From Lacibacter cauensis (lineage in GTDB: Bacteria > Bacteroidota > Bacteroidia > Chitinophagales > Chitinophagaceae), in assembly GCF_007830055.1 (NCBI RefSeq), contig NZ_VLLE01000002.1, positions 1,189,953 to 1,253,952 of the forward strand: a stretch of 64,000 bases of DNA, in the 5' to 3' direction. The notes under the pieces were generated by a model. The model was not told the DNA's origin, made no database searches, and saw nothing but the letters and a program-made list of their open reading frames with translations. Each line of letters begins with the position of its first letter. The first letter of the stretch is position 1. The position numbers were made by a program, and so were the translations under genes. This document shows, in pieces, positions 37,442-45,561 of this stretch.

Positions 37442-38704
37442 CTATTTCCTTACAAACACTTTCTTCCCTTCCAACCTGAATTTTATCTTACCCGTTGCCT
37501 CTAACACTTTCAACAGGGCAGATACATTTTCCTGTCGTGATGTCCCCCCATTAAATTCTTCATTAGGTAATGAACCTTCATAAACTATTTCTACGTCATA
37601 CCATCTTGCAATCTGATTCATTACAGTCCGCAAGTCTGCATTATCAAAACTGAACATTCCATTTTTCCACGCCATTACAGCTTCAACATTTACTCCCTTA
37701 ACAATGCTGATATTTTTTCTAATCTGCGCCTGTTCTCCAGGATTTAGCATTGCCCATTCACCTCCTGAGCCTGTCGAAGGACCAATTGAAGTTTTCACTT
37801 TGCCTTCTAGCAACGTCACCTTAATCTCACGATCATCATCGTAGGCGTTCACATTAAAATGTGTGCCCAAAACCGTTACATTTAAATCTCCTTTGGCTAC
37901 AATAAATGGCTTGGCAGAATTGTGAGCTACTTCAAAATAAGCCTCACCTGTTATGTTCACTTTACGTTCCAATCCAACAAATGCTACGGGATAGGTAACA
38001 GAGCTTCCTGCATTTAACCATACCCGAGACCCATCTGCTAATGTAATATCGATCACCTTACTTCCTCTTGGATTCATTAAGGTATTATAAACCATTTGCT
38101 CATTGCCTGTTGTCAATTGCCCATTGTATTCTATTCTTCCTTCATCTGTTTTCTTAACAACGACTCCGTTCAGATTAGCAAGCTGTCCATTCTCTGCACT
38201 ATCCAAATAAACTGTTGTTCCGTCTGCAAGTGTAATTTGTGCACGGTTCTTATCTGGTGCTTTCACATCATTTGTCTGCACGATTATGGTCTTTGGTCCG
38301 TCGTCTGTAGTCTTGCCTTTCATTAACCAATACCCAATAAACACCAACCCAACCACACTCGCCGCCACCGCAATCCGTTTCCACAGTTGAATATTTTTTG
38401 TACCCTGAGCGATAGTCGAAGGGGTACTATTCACCATTGGTCCTGAGCGCCAGTCGACGGATTCACCATTCACCCTTTCCTCCAGCTTTTCCATCAAATA
38501 CGCCCTGTTCTTCTCTAAATCGTAGCGGTCAAATTTTTCAAGTTGTTGTTTTACAAATGCATCGTTATGCAATTGATCAAACAACGTTTTGTTGGCAACA
38601 GAACTGTTGATCCATTCATTTAATACAGCGGCTTCTTCAACAGTAATGGTTCCGTTCAACTCTTTGCCAATAAGCTCACTGATATAAAATAATCTATCCT
38701 GCAT
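37442..38704 (-). CDS. FecR-family anti-sigma factor
   Basis: This 420-residue protein has an N-terminal anti-sigma region (1-80), one membrane helix (about 109-128, LWKRIAVAASVVGLVFIGYW), FecR domain motifs (RAQITLADGTTVYLDS, ITLADGSRVWLNAGSS, ITGEAYFEVAHN) and a DUF4974-type end (FSFDNADLRTVMNQIARWYDVEI). Residues ~82-101 and ~295 are encoded by copies of the CCTGAGC...GTCGAAGG mini-repeat, forming in-frame insertions in linkers that the first FecR of this window lacks. It regulates the ECF sigma factor just upstream. Confidence 0.93.
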   Translation of the reverse strand: MQDRLFYISELIGKELNGTITVEEAAVLNEWINSSVANKTLFDQLHNDAFVKQQLEKFDRYDLEKNRAYLMEKLEERVNGESVDWRSGPMVNSTPSTIAQGTKNIQLWKRIAVAASVVGLVFIGYWLMKGKTTDDGPKTIIVQTNDVKAPDKNRAQITLADGTTVYLDSAENGQLANLNGVVVKKTDEGRIEYNGQLTTGNEQMVYNTLMNPRGSKVIDITLADGSRVWLNAGSSVTYPVAFVGLERKVNITGEAYFEVAHNSAKPFIVAKGDLNVTVLGTHFNVNAYDDDREIKVTLLEGKVKTSIGPSTGSGGEWAMLNPGEQAQIRKNISIVKGVNVEAVMAWKNGMFSFDNADLRTVMNQIARWYDVEIVYEGSLPNEEFNGGTSRQENVSALLKVLEATGKIKFRLEGKKVFVRK

Positions 38705-38856
38705 GTATGATATTTAACAAAAGGATGGTCAAAACTTTACAGAAAAATAATCAAAAAGTAATGGCCGCTTTAAATAGAACGTTTCAAATACGGGTTTGTA
38801 CTTTGTCGGATCAAAAAAAAATCAGAACCGGTTTGGCAGGTTATTTCGGGCAGTTT

Positions 38857-39462
38857 CTATTGCAGCTTCTCACCAATATAAAGAAGACTGCAGAAAAGCA
38901 CAACAGAACTGATGCTTCCATTTTTAAACAGTGAAATGCGTAACAATTTGGTTGCTTCAGATTTGTGATTCCGCACCGTTTGGTAAGCCATGCCGGTTTG
39001 TACCACAATTTCATCATTATTCATTCCTTCGATCAATGCCAGTTTAAGTACGGTTTTATACTTGTCAGGCAGCTGATCAATGGCTTCATATATAGCCTGT
39101 AATACTTCAGCCATGATAACGGCCTGTTCTGTTTCTTCCTCACTTATATCAGCGAGATACTTAATTTCTGAATGAGTTTGCTCATGCCGCTTTTGCATGC
39201 GAAGCAGATCATAGCAGGCATTCTTTGTTGTTGTGTAGAGAAAAGATTTTAAATGTGGTAACGTTTCAAAGTCAGGATTTTTTTGCAACAGTTTTACAAA
39301 ACTTTCTGTCGCAATATCTTCCGCATGAGAACTGTTACCGGTGATTTTTTCAGCAAAGTAACACAGGGGTTTATAGAACATACCATACACCTCAGTGAAT
39401 GCATGGCTTTCACCTTGCTTCAATGCATCAAGTAACTCCGTATCCCCGGTTAGTATCCTCAT
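38857..39462 (-). CDS. ECF RNA polymerase sigma factor
   Basis: This 201-residue sigma-70 family ECF factor has region 2 (FTEVYGMFYKPLCYFAEKITGNSSHAEDIATESFVKLLQKN) and region 4 (LPDKYKTVLKLALIEGMNNDEIVVQTGMAYQTVRNHKSEATKLL). The start MRILTGDTELL was chosen; an ATG 20 codons earlier is less likely. The C-terminal tail is hydrophobic (SISSVVLFCSLLYIGE), unusual but seen in some Bacteroidota ECFs. It pairs with the downstream FecR and SusC for cell-surface signalling. The two ECF sets in the window are clearly different in sequence. Confidence 0.93.
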   Translation of the reverse strand: MRILTGDTELLDALKQGESHAFTEVYGMFYKPLCYFAEKITGNSSHAEDIATESFVKLLQKNPDFETLPHLKSFLYTTTKNACYDLLRMQKRHEQTHSEIKYLADISEEETEQAVIMAEVLQAIYEAIDQLPDKYKTVLKLALIEGMNNDEIVVQTGMAYQTVRNHKSEATKLLRISLFKNGSISSVVLFCSLLYIGEKLQ

Positions 39463-39780
39463 GTATAAGTTTAGTGGCTTTTGGCAGAACTTGCTCACTG
39501 CAAGTGAATATAAAATTATCAAATTAAAAGATAATCTGTCAAACTACATCAATTTCAAGACTGTTAATAAACATCGGTAGCTGCATTAAAATCAAATTCA
39601 TTGTACAGGCGTACAAATTATCAAGTACAAAAACTGGTTACCAACGTTATACTATATTGACATTTTTTTCAGAGCACCCGCTACCTTTCGGGCACAATGA
39701 AAATAAATGCTGCTTATGACATTTAAATCACTGCTATTCTTCTTTCAGTTGAGGTGAAAGTAGATAGAGAAAAAAACACT

Positions 39781-41055
39781 ATGGCGCTACCTTACGAATT
39801 GGAGTCGTTAGATACAATGATTTCAGAAAACCTTCATCCGAAACACTGGCTGCATGAAACAACAACACCCGAACTCGAAAAGCAATTGATAATAATTGGA
39901 CAACTGGCACACGATGAAAACAATAGGTTCCGGAAACGCATTAAACCGGTTGCTTATAGTTTAGAAAAAGAGAAACACCGGCAACTGTTTATACGCCAAC
40001 ACATATCAGCCTTAATTCATTTGCTCGATACACTCACACACTTCCTGATGCCTGGCATAAATGAAACCTTTTCTGTACTCCCCGGCGATACACAGCTTTC
40101 CAAAGTTTACAAATCCCTGTACATTTCCTGTAGTGAAACCTTAGAAGAACTGCAAACCTGCTTTCCGCAATATGTAAACTACGATCACAAAATACCCGAC
40201 CATGAATGGTCCTTATTACAAAGCAAATGGAGCAATGAAATAAAAAACATCAAACAAAAACTTTCAAAGTTAAAAACAGACAAATCTTTGATCGATATGC
40301 TGCTGGCATACCTCTACAACATTACTGATTCAACAATACAACCAACCATCTCGTACCGAAAAATGCGGTACCTGAACGATCTGTTAATAGGCATCAGTAA
40401 TCTGAAGCATACAAAGCGTATTGCAAACCAATGTCCTCCTATAACAACCCTGCTCATTTATTTAGATTTCAATACAACAGAGTTTAAAGATTATCTCGTC
40501 GATTTCATTTGTGAAAATGCAGCTGGCTTGGTTGATCCAAAAGCAAGGATAGAACGACTTTCATTTTTCTACAAGCAGATAAGTCAGTTGCACGTACGTC
40601 CAGGGGCAACGCTACGTCCTTTATCGAAATCAGTAAAAGAAGATCTGAAAGATTGGTTGGCACGGGAAATAAAATACCAGGAGAAAACACATACCATAGG
40701 TTTCATTACACCTGCCAACTTTAACCAGGATGTTTACAACAAAGGCATCTGGTACAATTACAGCATCGAAGAACTCGCATTATTCAAACGCATAGAACAC
40801 GAAGCAGGCTTGATCAGCAATAAAAAAATTCGTCCGATGATTGATGACTTTGCAAAAATTGCACACACATCAACCCAGCACAACATTTCGCCAAAGAACC
40901 TCTACAACCTGTTTTACAACATAGATCTTTCAACAATCAACTCCTTGCACGATAAATTATTCTTACTCATCAATCACCTGCAGAAAATAAAATCAGAAGT
41001 TGTCCAGAAACAAAAAGAAAAAATCACTACAAAACGTAAAGTAAATAAATCCTGA
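39781..41055 (+). CDS. Mobile-element protein with RteC-like C-terminal domain
   Basis: This protein of about 424 residues starts at MALPYELESLD; an ATG nine codons earlier is possible. The first half is helical and charged. The last ~80 residues (ELALFKRIEHEAGLISNKK..., then NISPKNLYNLFYNIDLSTINSLHDKLFLLINHL) match the pattern at the C-terminus of RteC-type and related proteins of Bacteroidota mobile elements. It marks the left part of the accessory island on the plus strand. A regulatory or DNA-processing role is possible. No catalytic motif is seen. Confidence 0.65.
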   Translation: MALPYELESLDTMISENLHPKHWLHETTTPELEKQLIIIGQLAHDENNRFRKRIKPVAYSLEKEKHRQLFIRQHISALIHLLDTLTHFLMPGINETFSVLPGDTQLSKVYKSLYISCSETLEELQTCFPQYVNYDHKIPDHEWSLLQSKWSNEIKNIKQKLSKLKTDKSLIDMLLAYLYNITDSTIQPTISYRKMRYLNDLLIGISNLKHTKRIANQCPPITTLLIYLDFNTTEFKDYLVDFICENAAGLVDPKARIERLSFFYKQISQLHVRPGATLRPLSKSVKEDLKDWLAREIKYQEKTHTIGFITPANFNQDVYNKGIWYNYSIEELALFKRIEHEAGLISNKKIRPMIDDFAKIAHTSTQHNISPKNLYNLFYNIDLSTINSLHDKLFLLINHLQKIKSEVVQKQKEKITTKRKVNKS

Positions 41056-41064
41056 ATAAGCGTG

Positions 41065-41102
41065 TGCTGAGCGAACCTGTCCCGCAAAGCGGGAGTCGAA
41101 GG
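41065..41102. repeat. CTGAGCG...AGTCGAAGG palindromic mini-repeat
   Basis: This full-length copy has an inner inverted repeat CCCGCAAAGCGGG. It sits just after the stop of the RteC-like gene and continues into low-complexity CTTG-rich sequence to 41201. The same repeat lies at 27648-27686, 37763-37781, 38401-38422, 38441-38460, 45254-45288, 46111-46130 and 46147-46161. Confidence 0.7.
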
Positions 41103-41201
41103 CGATACTTGCACGTTCACCACTCACTGCTTGCCTTCCTTTGGATTTTGTTTTTTGGACCTTGGATTTTTTCTTGCACCTTGTATCTTGTGCCTTTTCC
41201 A

Positions 41202-41426
41202 TTATCCTTTCCACAACTCCATTAAGCCATATTCGTTCACTATCTTATACAGCTCCAGTTCATCATGCAGCGTTAATCCGTTCCTGTTACGGAGATAACT
41301 AACTTCTTTCTCCAGCACATCCCCCAATGTATGATAGCCATGGAAAGTCAATAACTCTATCAAGTCACTGTTCAGTGTAAGTGATTCCACTTTTTTGTTC
41401 AGGAAATCATTTTGCCTTTGATCCAT
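41202..41426 (-). CDS. Small protein similar to the RNA polymerase alpha C-terminal domain
   Basis: This 74-residue protein (start MDQRQNDFLNKK) contains VESLTLNSDLIELLTFHGYHTLGDVLEKEVSYLRNRNGLTLHDELELYKIV. This matches the helix-hairpin-helix pattern of the RNA polymerase alpha CTD, which contacts UP-element DNA and activators. Free-standing alpha-CTD-like proteins occur on Bacteroidota mobile elements and may change promoter choice. It is divergent from the XRE gene, and the intergenic region carries a -7 element for it plus an inverted repeat. Confidence 0.65.
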   Translation of the reverse strand: MDQRQNDFLNKKVESLTLNSDLIELLTFHGYHTLGDVLEKEVSYLRNRNGLTLHDELELYKIVNEYGLMELWKG

Positions 41427-41448
41427 AGCCAAGTTAAACATACAAATA

Positions 41449-41483
41449 CAGGACCTATTTTGTTGAATAGGGGTCAAAGTTAA
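41449..41483 (-). promoter_or_regulatory. Promoter and inverted repeat of the alpha-CTD-like gene
   Basis: TAACTTTG on the minus strand (41476-41483) matches TAnnTTTG exactly, about 50 bases before the start. Between it and the gene lies GACCTATT(N6)AATAGGGGTC, an imperfect palindrome that could bind the XRE protein encoded divergently. Confidence 0.4.
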
Positions 41484-41551
41484 TCGAAATTTTACAATGA
41501 AGTATGTTCATACGTCATTAGATATTCAGAAACAAATGACCTTGGCCATCA

Positions 41552-41770
41552 ATGACGGGCAAGGAAAAACAACTCTTAAAGTTTGCTAATCACCTGAAGA
41601 AGCTTCGGGAGGATAAAGACATCAGCATACGAGAGCTGGCCGCCCGTTCCGGTTTAGAATATAGCCAGGTACAACGTATTGAAAAAGGAAAAGTAAATCT
41701 TGCACTCACCACCATCTTAGCCCTTGCAGATGGGCTTGAATTACCACAGTCTGAGTTATTGAACTACTGA
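41552..41770 (+). CDS. XRE-family helix-turn-helix regulator
   Basis: This 72-residue single-domain HTH_3 protein has LRKLREDKDISIRELAARSGLEYSQVQRIEKGKVNLALTTILALADGLEL covering the five-helix Cro/C1 fold, in which SGLEYSQVQRIEKG is the recognition region. It likely represses its own operon, which includes the HEPN-like gene 49 bases downstream. It is the usual size of an antitoxin or phage-type repressor. Confidence 0.88.
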   Translation: MTGKEKQLLKFANHLKKLREDKDISIRELAARSGLEYSQVQRIEKGKVNLALTTILALADGLELPQSELLNY

Positions 41771-41819
41771 TTACAAATTAATCACCTAAAATTATCATTT
41801 TCATTTCTATCTTTCGATC

Positions 41820-42341
41820 ATGACTATCGAGGAACAAGCATATCATGCCATAGGAAAAGCACTTATTTCAGCACAAAGAGTTGAACATATGACGAAAGCA
41901 CTGGTAAGTTTTTTAATTGAATTTAATGACGACTTTAAGGGGTTCAATACCAAAGACTTTTTAGACGAATCACGGAAATTTAAAAAACTAAAGAAACCAA
42001 CCTTGGGGACTGTTTTCAATCAACTCAAACTGAATCCCAAATTGGTGTTGGTAAATGATCTTGATGTTTATGTGCAAATGAGAAATGAATTTATTCATAG
42101 TTTTTGGGAGAAATATATGTTTTCCAAAGACATAGTTCAAGCCAAAATAATCCTCGAATTCTGCACACAATTCGGTATGATGTCAAACACACTTGAAAGA
42201 TTTTTTAAAGGATTTATTTATTTGCTCAAACTCCGATATATGACAGCATTAGAAGATGTTGATAGTGACAAGGATAAATGGTCAGATGAATTTGAATACT
42301 TTCTAAAAGCACTTCAGAGCAAAAGCCTTTTCGCTAATTAA
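41820..42341 (+). CDS. HEPN-like protein
   Basis: This 173-residue, mostly helical protein has RNEFIH at residues 88-93, the R-x4-H motif of HEPN ribonucleases, in the context VQMRNEFIHSFWEKYM. The N-terminal helix EEQAYHAIGKALISAQRVEHMTKAL also fits this group. HEPN proteins cleave RNA in toxin-antitoxin and anti-phage systems. It follows an XRE gene, which could be its antitoxin or regulator. A -7-like TATCTTTC ends five bases before the ATG, suggesting a leaderless transcript. The two-gene system is inferred. Confidence 0.6.
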   Translation: MTIEEQAYHAIGKALISAQRVEHMTKALVSFLIEFNDDFKGFNTKDFLDESRKFKKLKKPTLGTVFNQLKLNPKLVLVNDLDVYVQMRNEFIHSFWEKYMFSKDIVQAKIILEFCTQFGMMSNTLERFFKGFIYLLKLRYMTALEDVDSDKDKWSDEFEYFLKALQSKSLFAN

Positions 42342-42342
42342 A

Positions 42343-43638
42343 CTATTTCGCTTCTTCGACTATTACTGCTCGATCTGAAAACCCATACAATTTCCAAAGA
42401 CTACCGTAAGCACAAGTTTTTTCATCCTTTGCCCTAACCCATGGAGAAGTTGAGCATCTATCATCAGTATTCCCATTAAATGAATTTCCACAACATTTAA
42501 CTAACCCACATTCTGTTTTGCCATACATCAAAGTATTATTTATTTGTTGTAATGCAAGTAAGTAGAGTGGCTCAATATCTTGCAGCTCCTGTAACTCATG
42601 TGGTGGTCTGAAGAACCGATGCTCATGGTAATTATGAATTTGAGGAGTGCCAAATTGCTTCATCGCATTTTCCCACATTCCCGAATAGGGGTCGTTTTCT
42701 CGATAGAGTTGCAACATAAAATAAGGGTTGTTATATCTTGAAACAAATCCTGATTCTATAACATACTTAAACCATTCAACAGTATTTTTAAAAAAGGGGC
42801 TTTGAATTAAATCATTAAAAACAATCATCGCTCCATCCTTACTGGATTTAAAATCATCCCACACTCTCCAACCATTATCATACAGATAATTAATACCAAA
42901 TTCGTAAATCTCTTCAGCCTTACTCGGCACAAATTCTTCTTGATGCATTTTCAAAAGAACTTGATAAAACATTCTTCCTGGGTAACTTGAAAGTATTGCA
43001 ACATCACAAAGAGCGAACAAATACTCATCGTTATCCACAAGATTTGAGCCTAAGTATTCTCCTACCTTCTGACAGGCCCGGTATGGGAAATTGTTAATCG
43101 TATCTTCTCCAAAGAATTTCTTCTCAATTAAGTAGGCCATCGTTTCTGTAACAGCCGTATCACCAAATAAATAATCCGCCTCGTTGTTTTTATCATCCTT
43201 GATTTTGAGCTTAAGAAATCGCATACCAGAATTAGGTACAAGTTTATCGTAGCTCTCGTCTGGTTTCAAGCTTATGTGAACAACCTTTGCACTACCATCG
43301 TCAATGGCCTCCGGCAAATATTTGTCACCGGCAATAGCCGTTAGCGACCTCATAAAAAATCGTTGCGTATTTGCATTGTCACTTCGTACTGGTATTTCAA
43401 TATCGCCGTTAGTCTTTTGTTGTTCATAAACCAACTGCCTCAATTGATCATATGTACTCCAAATATGTGCTACTCCAAATCCACCGCTAATGTTTTGAAG
43501 AAAGTGAATATACTCATGAACAAATACCCTTTGATCTGCTATACTCAGTTCCTTAATGTTGTTAATTGGATCTGGTATTCTTATTCTGATTAATAAATGA
43601 GATGCTACATAGCTTCCAAATACGAAATGATATGACAT
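42343..43638 (-). CDS. HExxH metalloprotease-like protein
   Basis: This 431-residue protein has a zincin motif HEYIH at residues 41-45 (VFVHEYIHFLQNISGGFG), and a downstream Glu in the third-ligand position is possible (DTAVTETMAYLIEKKFFGE). A C-terminal Cys-rich stretch (CGLVKCCGNSF...DDRCSTSP...EKTCAYGS) may bind a further metal. There is no signal peptide, so it is probably cytoplasmic. The gene starts 45 bases after the HNH-type gene and converges on the HEPN-like gene with a one-base gap. A role as a protease module in a defence pair is proposed, not shown. Confidence 0.6.
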   Translation of the reverse strand: MSYHFVFGSYVASHLLIRIRIPDPINNIKELSIADQRVFVHEYIHFLQNISGGFGVAHIWSTYDQLRQLVYEQQKTNGDIEIPVRSDNANTQRFFMRSLTAIAGDKYLPEAIDDGSAKVVHISLKPDESYDKLVPNSGMRFLKLKIKDDKNNEADYLFGDTAVTETMAYLIEKKFFGEDTINNFPYRACQKVGEYLGSNLVDNDEYLFALCDVAILSSYPGRMFYQVLLKMHQEEFVPSKAEEIYEFGINYLYDNGWRVWDDFKSSKDGAMIVFNDLIQSPFFKNTVEWFKYVIESGFVSRYNNPYFMLQLYRENDPYSGMWENAMKQFGTPQIHNYHEHRFFRPPHELQELQDIEPLYLLALQQINNTLMYGKTECGLVKCCGNSFNGNTDDRCSTSPWVRAKDEKTCAYGSLWKLYGFSDRAVIVEEAK

Positions 43639-43683
43639 TATATATTCTTATTGATTAATAATCGTAAGGTTTCTTGTTTTAAA

Positions 43684-44811
43684 CTACTGATCTTCCAATA
43701 TACTTTGCACAAAATCTCTTATCTCATCTTTGCCAAACTCGATTCCATCTCGCATAAAAACAAGAGCCTTCAATTTCTCAGGTTTATATACTCCTTCTAA
43801 ATGTGTATCTGTATTATAATCATACGCAGCAGACCTGCTTAACTGTTCAGGGTCTATTTGGAAGAAAAATGATTCCTCAACATCTTTCACTTGTAAATTA
43901 CTCTCCATTTGTTCAATAAATGGTGCGACTTCAGCATTGCTGTAAGGTTCAAATTGTGTAAACAAAGGCGGACATGCTGCCAGCTTTACTTCTGTGCCAT
44001 TAAGTTTAAAATCATTTGCACAAAGGGGCATAGGAATGCATATAAAATAATTCTGAAAACCAAAGGCAATCACATGTGTAAAGTTGCTGCTCGTCAAGTC
44101 ACGTTTTTGAAAAATATATGCCCGGGGCAGTAGGTTTGCATGGAAAGGCAAACGGTATCCATACACGGCTGCACCTTTTAAATCAACAGCATTATTTAAA
44201 AACATGAACGCATATTTATAAAAAGGGAGCAGTTTTTCATTAAACAATGACAAGCCCCATTTCAATAATACTTTGTACACAGATAGTGGCGTATATGGGT
44301 TCTTAATATACTTTACATTAATAATTCCTTTTTCTCTATCAGAAACATCAATAACGTTATTCTCAAAATCATCAGTGGAAATTACCACAAAGTCATTTCC
44401 CAAATAACTTTTAGATTTCGCTTTTAATTTCTTCCCAGCAGACTTAAATCCCGGTACTCCTTTTTTTGAAGATACTCGTTGAATTGTTCTTGAAATGCCC
44501 AGGAAACTGGCAAGGTCATTTTCCAGTTTACTAAACTTGTTATTACAGATGTCGCACTCGAAGTCGGTAAACAAATCCTTATTGCCAATAAGTTCAGATA
44601 ACAAATGCGAGTAACTTTTAAAACTGACCTCTGGGAATTTTAATCCACAGAATCGACATTGCCTATTTGCTTTTGGCTTAAGGTTTTTCTTGCTAAACCT
44701 TGGGTCCTCTGGAAAAACCATATCAAGCAACTCGTATTTTTCATAAAAGTCCTTATACAAATCCAGATAAGATTCGTGCGGCGTTAATGTAACATCTATA
44801 ATTTCACTCAT
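43684..44811 (-). CDS. HNH-type endonuclease-like protein
   Basis: This 375-residue protein has a zinc-ribbon-like HNH_5 pattern: CRFCG (52-56), SHLLSELIGN with His69, and CDICNNKFSKLENDLASFLG (Cys86, Cys89, Asn90). The C-terminal ~280 residues are not assigned and end in a helix-rich segment (EFGKDEIRDFVQSILEDQ). HNH_5 proteins are common in restriction and anti-phage genes. It forms an apparent two-gene operon with the HExxH protein. The nuclease call rests on the N-terminal motif only. Confidence 0.6.
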   Translation of the reverse strand: MSEIIDVTLTPHESYLDLYKDFYEKYELLDMVFPEDPRFSKKNLKPKANRQCRFCGLKFPEVSFKSYSHLLSELIGNKDLFTDFECDICNNKFSKLENDLASFLGISRTIQRVSSKKGVPGFKSAGKKLKAKSKSYLGNDFVVISTDDFENNVIDVSDREKGIINVKYIKNPYTPLSVYKVLLKWGLSLFNEKLLPFYKYAFMFLNNAVDLKGAAVYGYRLPFHANLLPRAYIFQKRDLTSSNFTHVIAFGFQNYFICIPMPLCANDFKLNGTEVKLAACPPLFTQFEPYSNAEVAPFIEQMESNLQVKDVEESFFFQIDPEQLSRSAAYDYNTDTHLEGVYKPEKLKALVFMRDGIEFGKDEIRDFVQSILEDQ

Positions 44812-44888
44812 TGCGTCGTCTTTAATTTATGTGTCTATAAATCTGACTTTTTACAGACATAAATTTATTACTAAAACCATTAACGGTA

Positions 44889-44913
44889 TTGCATTTCATG
44901 CAACTTGTACAAG
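44889..44913. promoter_or_regulatory. Clustered palindromes upstream of the HTH gene
   Basis: TTGCAT-TTC-ATGCAA (44889-44903) is followed at once by the perfect palindrome CTTGTACAAG (44904-44913). A -7-like CAGTTTTG lies at 44919-44926, about 48 bases before the HTH gene start. This is a plausible operator for autoregulation or divergent control of the HNH/HExxH pair. Confidence 0.4.
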
Positions 44914-44973
44914 CCTTGCAGTTTTGAAATCTGCAAACATCCTTCTCTTTTTGCTGTCATAAAATTTCACCAC

Positions 44974-45249
44974 ATGGCAGTAAACATTCTAACCAAAGAA
45001 GACCTCCAGCAATTCAAATCAGAACTACTTACCGACATCAAGGCACTTCTGCAGGAGGCTCCCAATAAGCCCAAGAAATGGCTAAAGTCCTATGAAGTCC
45101 GGGAGCTGCTCGGTATCTCACCCGGTACATTGCAAAACATGCAGGAAAACGAAATACTCATTGGTTCCAAAATCGGCGGCCTCATGTTCTTCGATCACGA
45201 TGACATCCTTGCACTCATGGCCAAAAACAAAAAGCCCCTCCGTCGATAA
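44974..45249 (+). CDS. Helix-turn-helix (HTH_17/excisionase-like) protein
   Basis: This 91-residue protein starts MAVNILTKEDLQQF; an ATG 23 codons upstream is in frame but has no support. The C-terminal half, KKWLKSYEVRELLGISPGTLQNMQENEILIGSKIGGLMFFDHDDILALM, is the winged-helix HTH_17 fold found in Bacteroidota element proteins that act as excisionases or regulators. It heads a plus-strand run of element genes (HTH, replication-like, unknown). It may control integrase-mediated excision, although the integrase is 18 kb away. Confidence 0.8.
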   Translation: MAVNILTKEDLQQFKSELLTDIKALLQEAPNKPKKWLKSYEVRELLGISPGTLQNMQENEILIGSKIGGLMFFDHDDILALMAKNKKPLRR

Positions 45250-45253
45250 CAAG

Positions 45254-45288
45254 TCCTGAGCACCCTGAGCCTGTCGAAGCGTTGAAGG
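45254..45288. repeat. CCTGAGC/GTCGAAG mini-repeat, degenerate pair
   Basis: Two partial copies (TCCTGAGCACCCTGAGC, then CTGTCGAAGCGTTGAAGG) lie directly after the HTH gene stop. The repeat is followed by simple ATTCACGATTCACG-type and CCATGAACCATGAAC-type sequence to 45350. Confidence 0.6.
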
Positions 45289-45342
45289 ATTAGCCATTCA
45301 CGATTCACGATTGCATTCTCCATGAACCATGAACTATCAACC

Positions 45343-45561
45343 ATGAACCATTCCATCTACCGTGGCCGCAACCATACCAAAAAGCAGAAATGCAAATGCA
45401 AGCCTGCTCTTTCTATTGCCGAAAAGAAAAAACGTAAACAACAAAAGCAGTTTATAAAAACATTCCCGACATGGAAACACTTGTTACCATGTTATTCAGT
45501 GAGGATGTTCAATGCAGGTAAACCCAATTCACCACTCACCATTGACCATTCAGCATCATGA
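45343..45561 (+). CDS. Possible small basic protein
   Basis: The frame gives MNHSIYRGRNHTKKQKCKCKPALSIAEKKKRKQQKQ..., a Lys-rich core of about 35 residues. The start and end of the frame run into simple-sequence repeats (CCATGAACC at the start, CACCATTGACCATTC at the end), and it overlaps the next gene by four bases. It may be a real small element protein or chance. No family was recognised. Confidence 0.3.
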   Translation: MNHSIYRGRNHTKKQKCKCKPALSIAEKKKRKQQKQFIKTFPTWKHLLPCYSVRMFNAGKPNSPLTIDHSAS

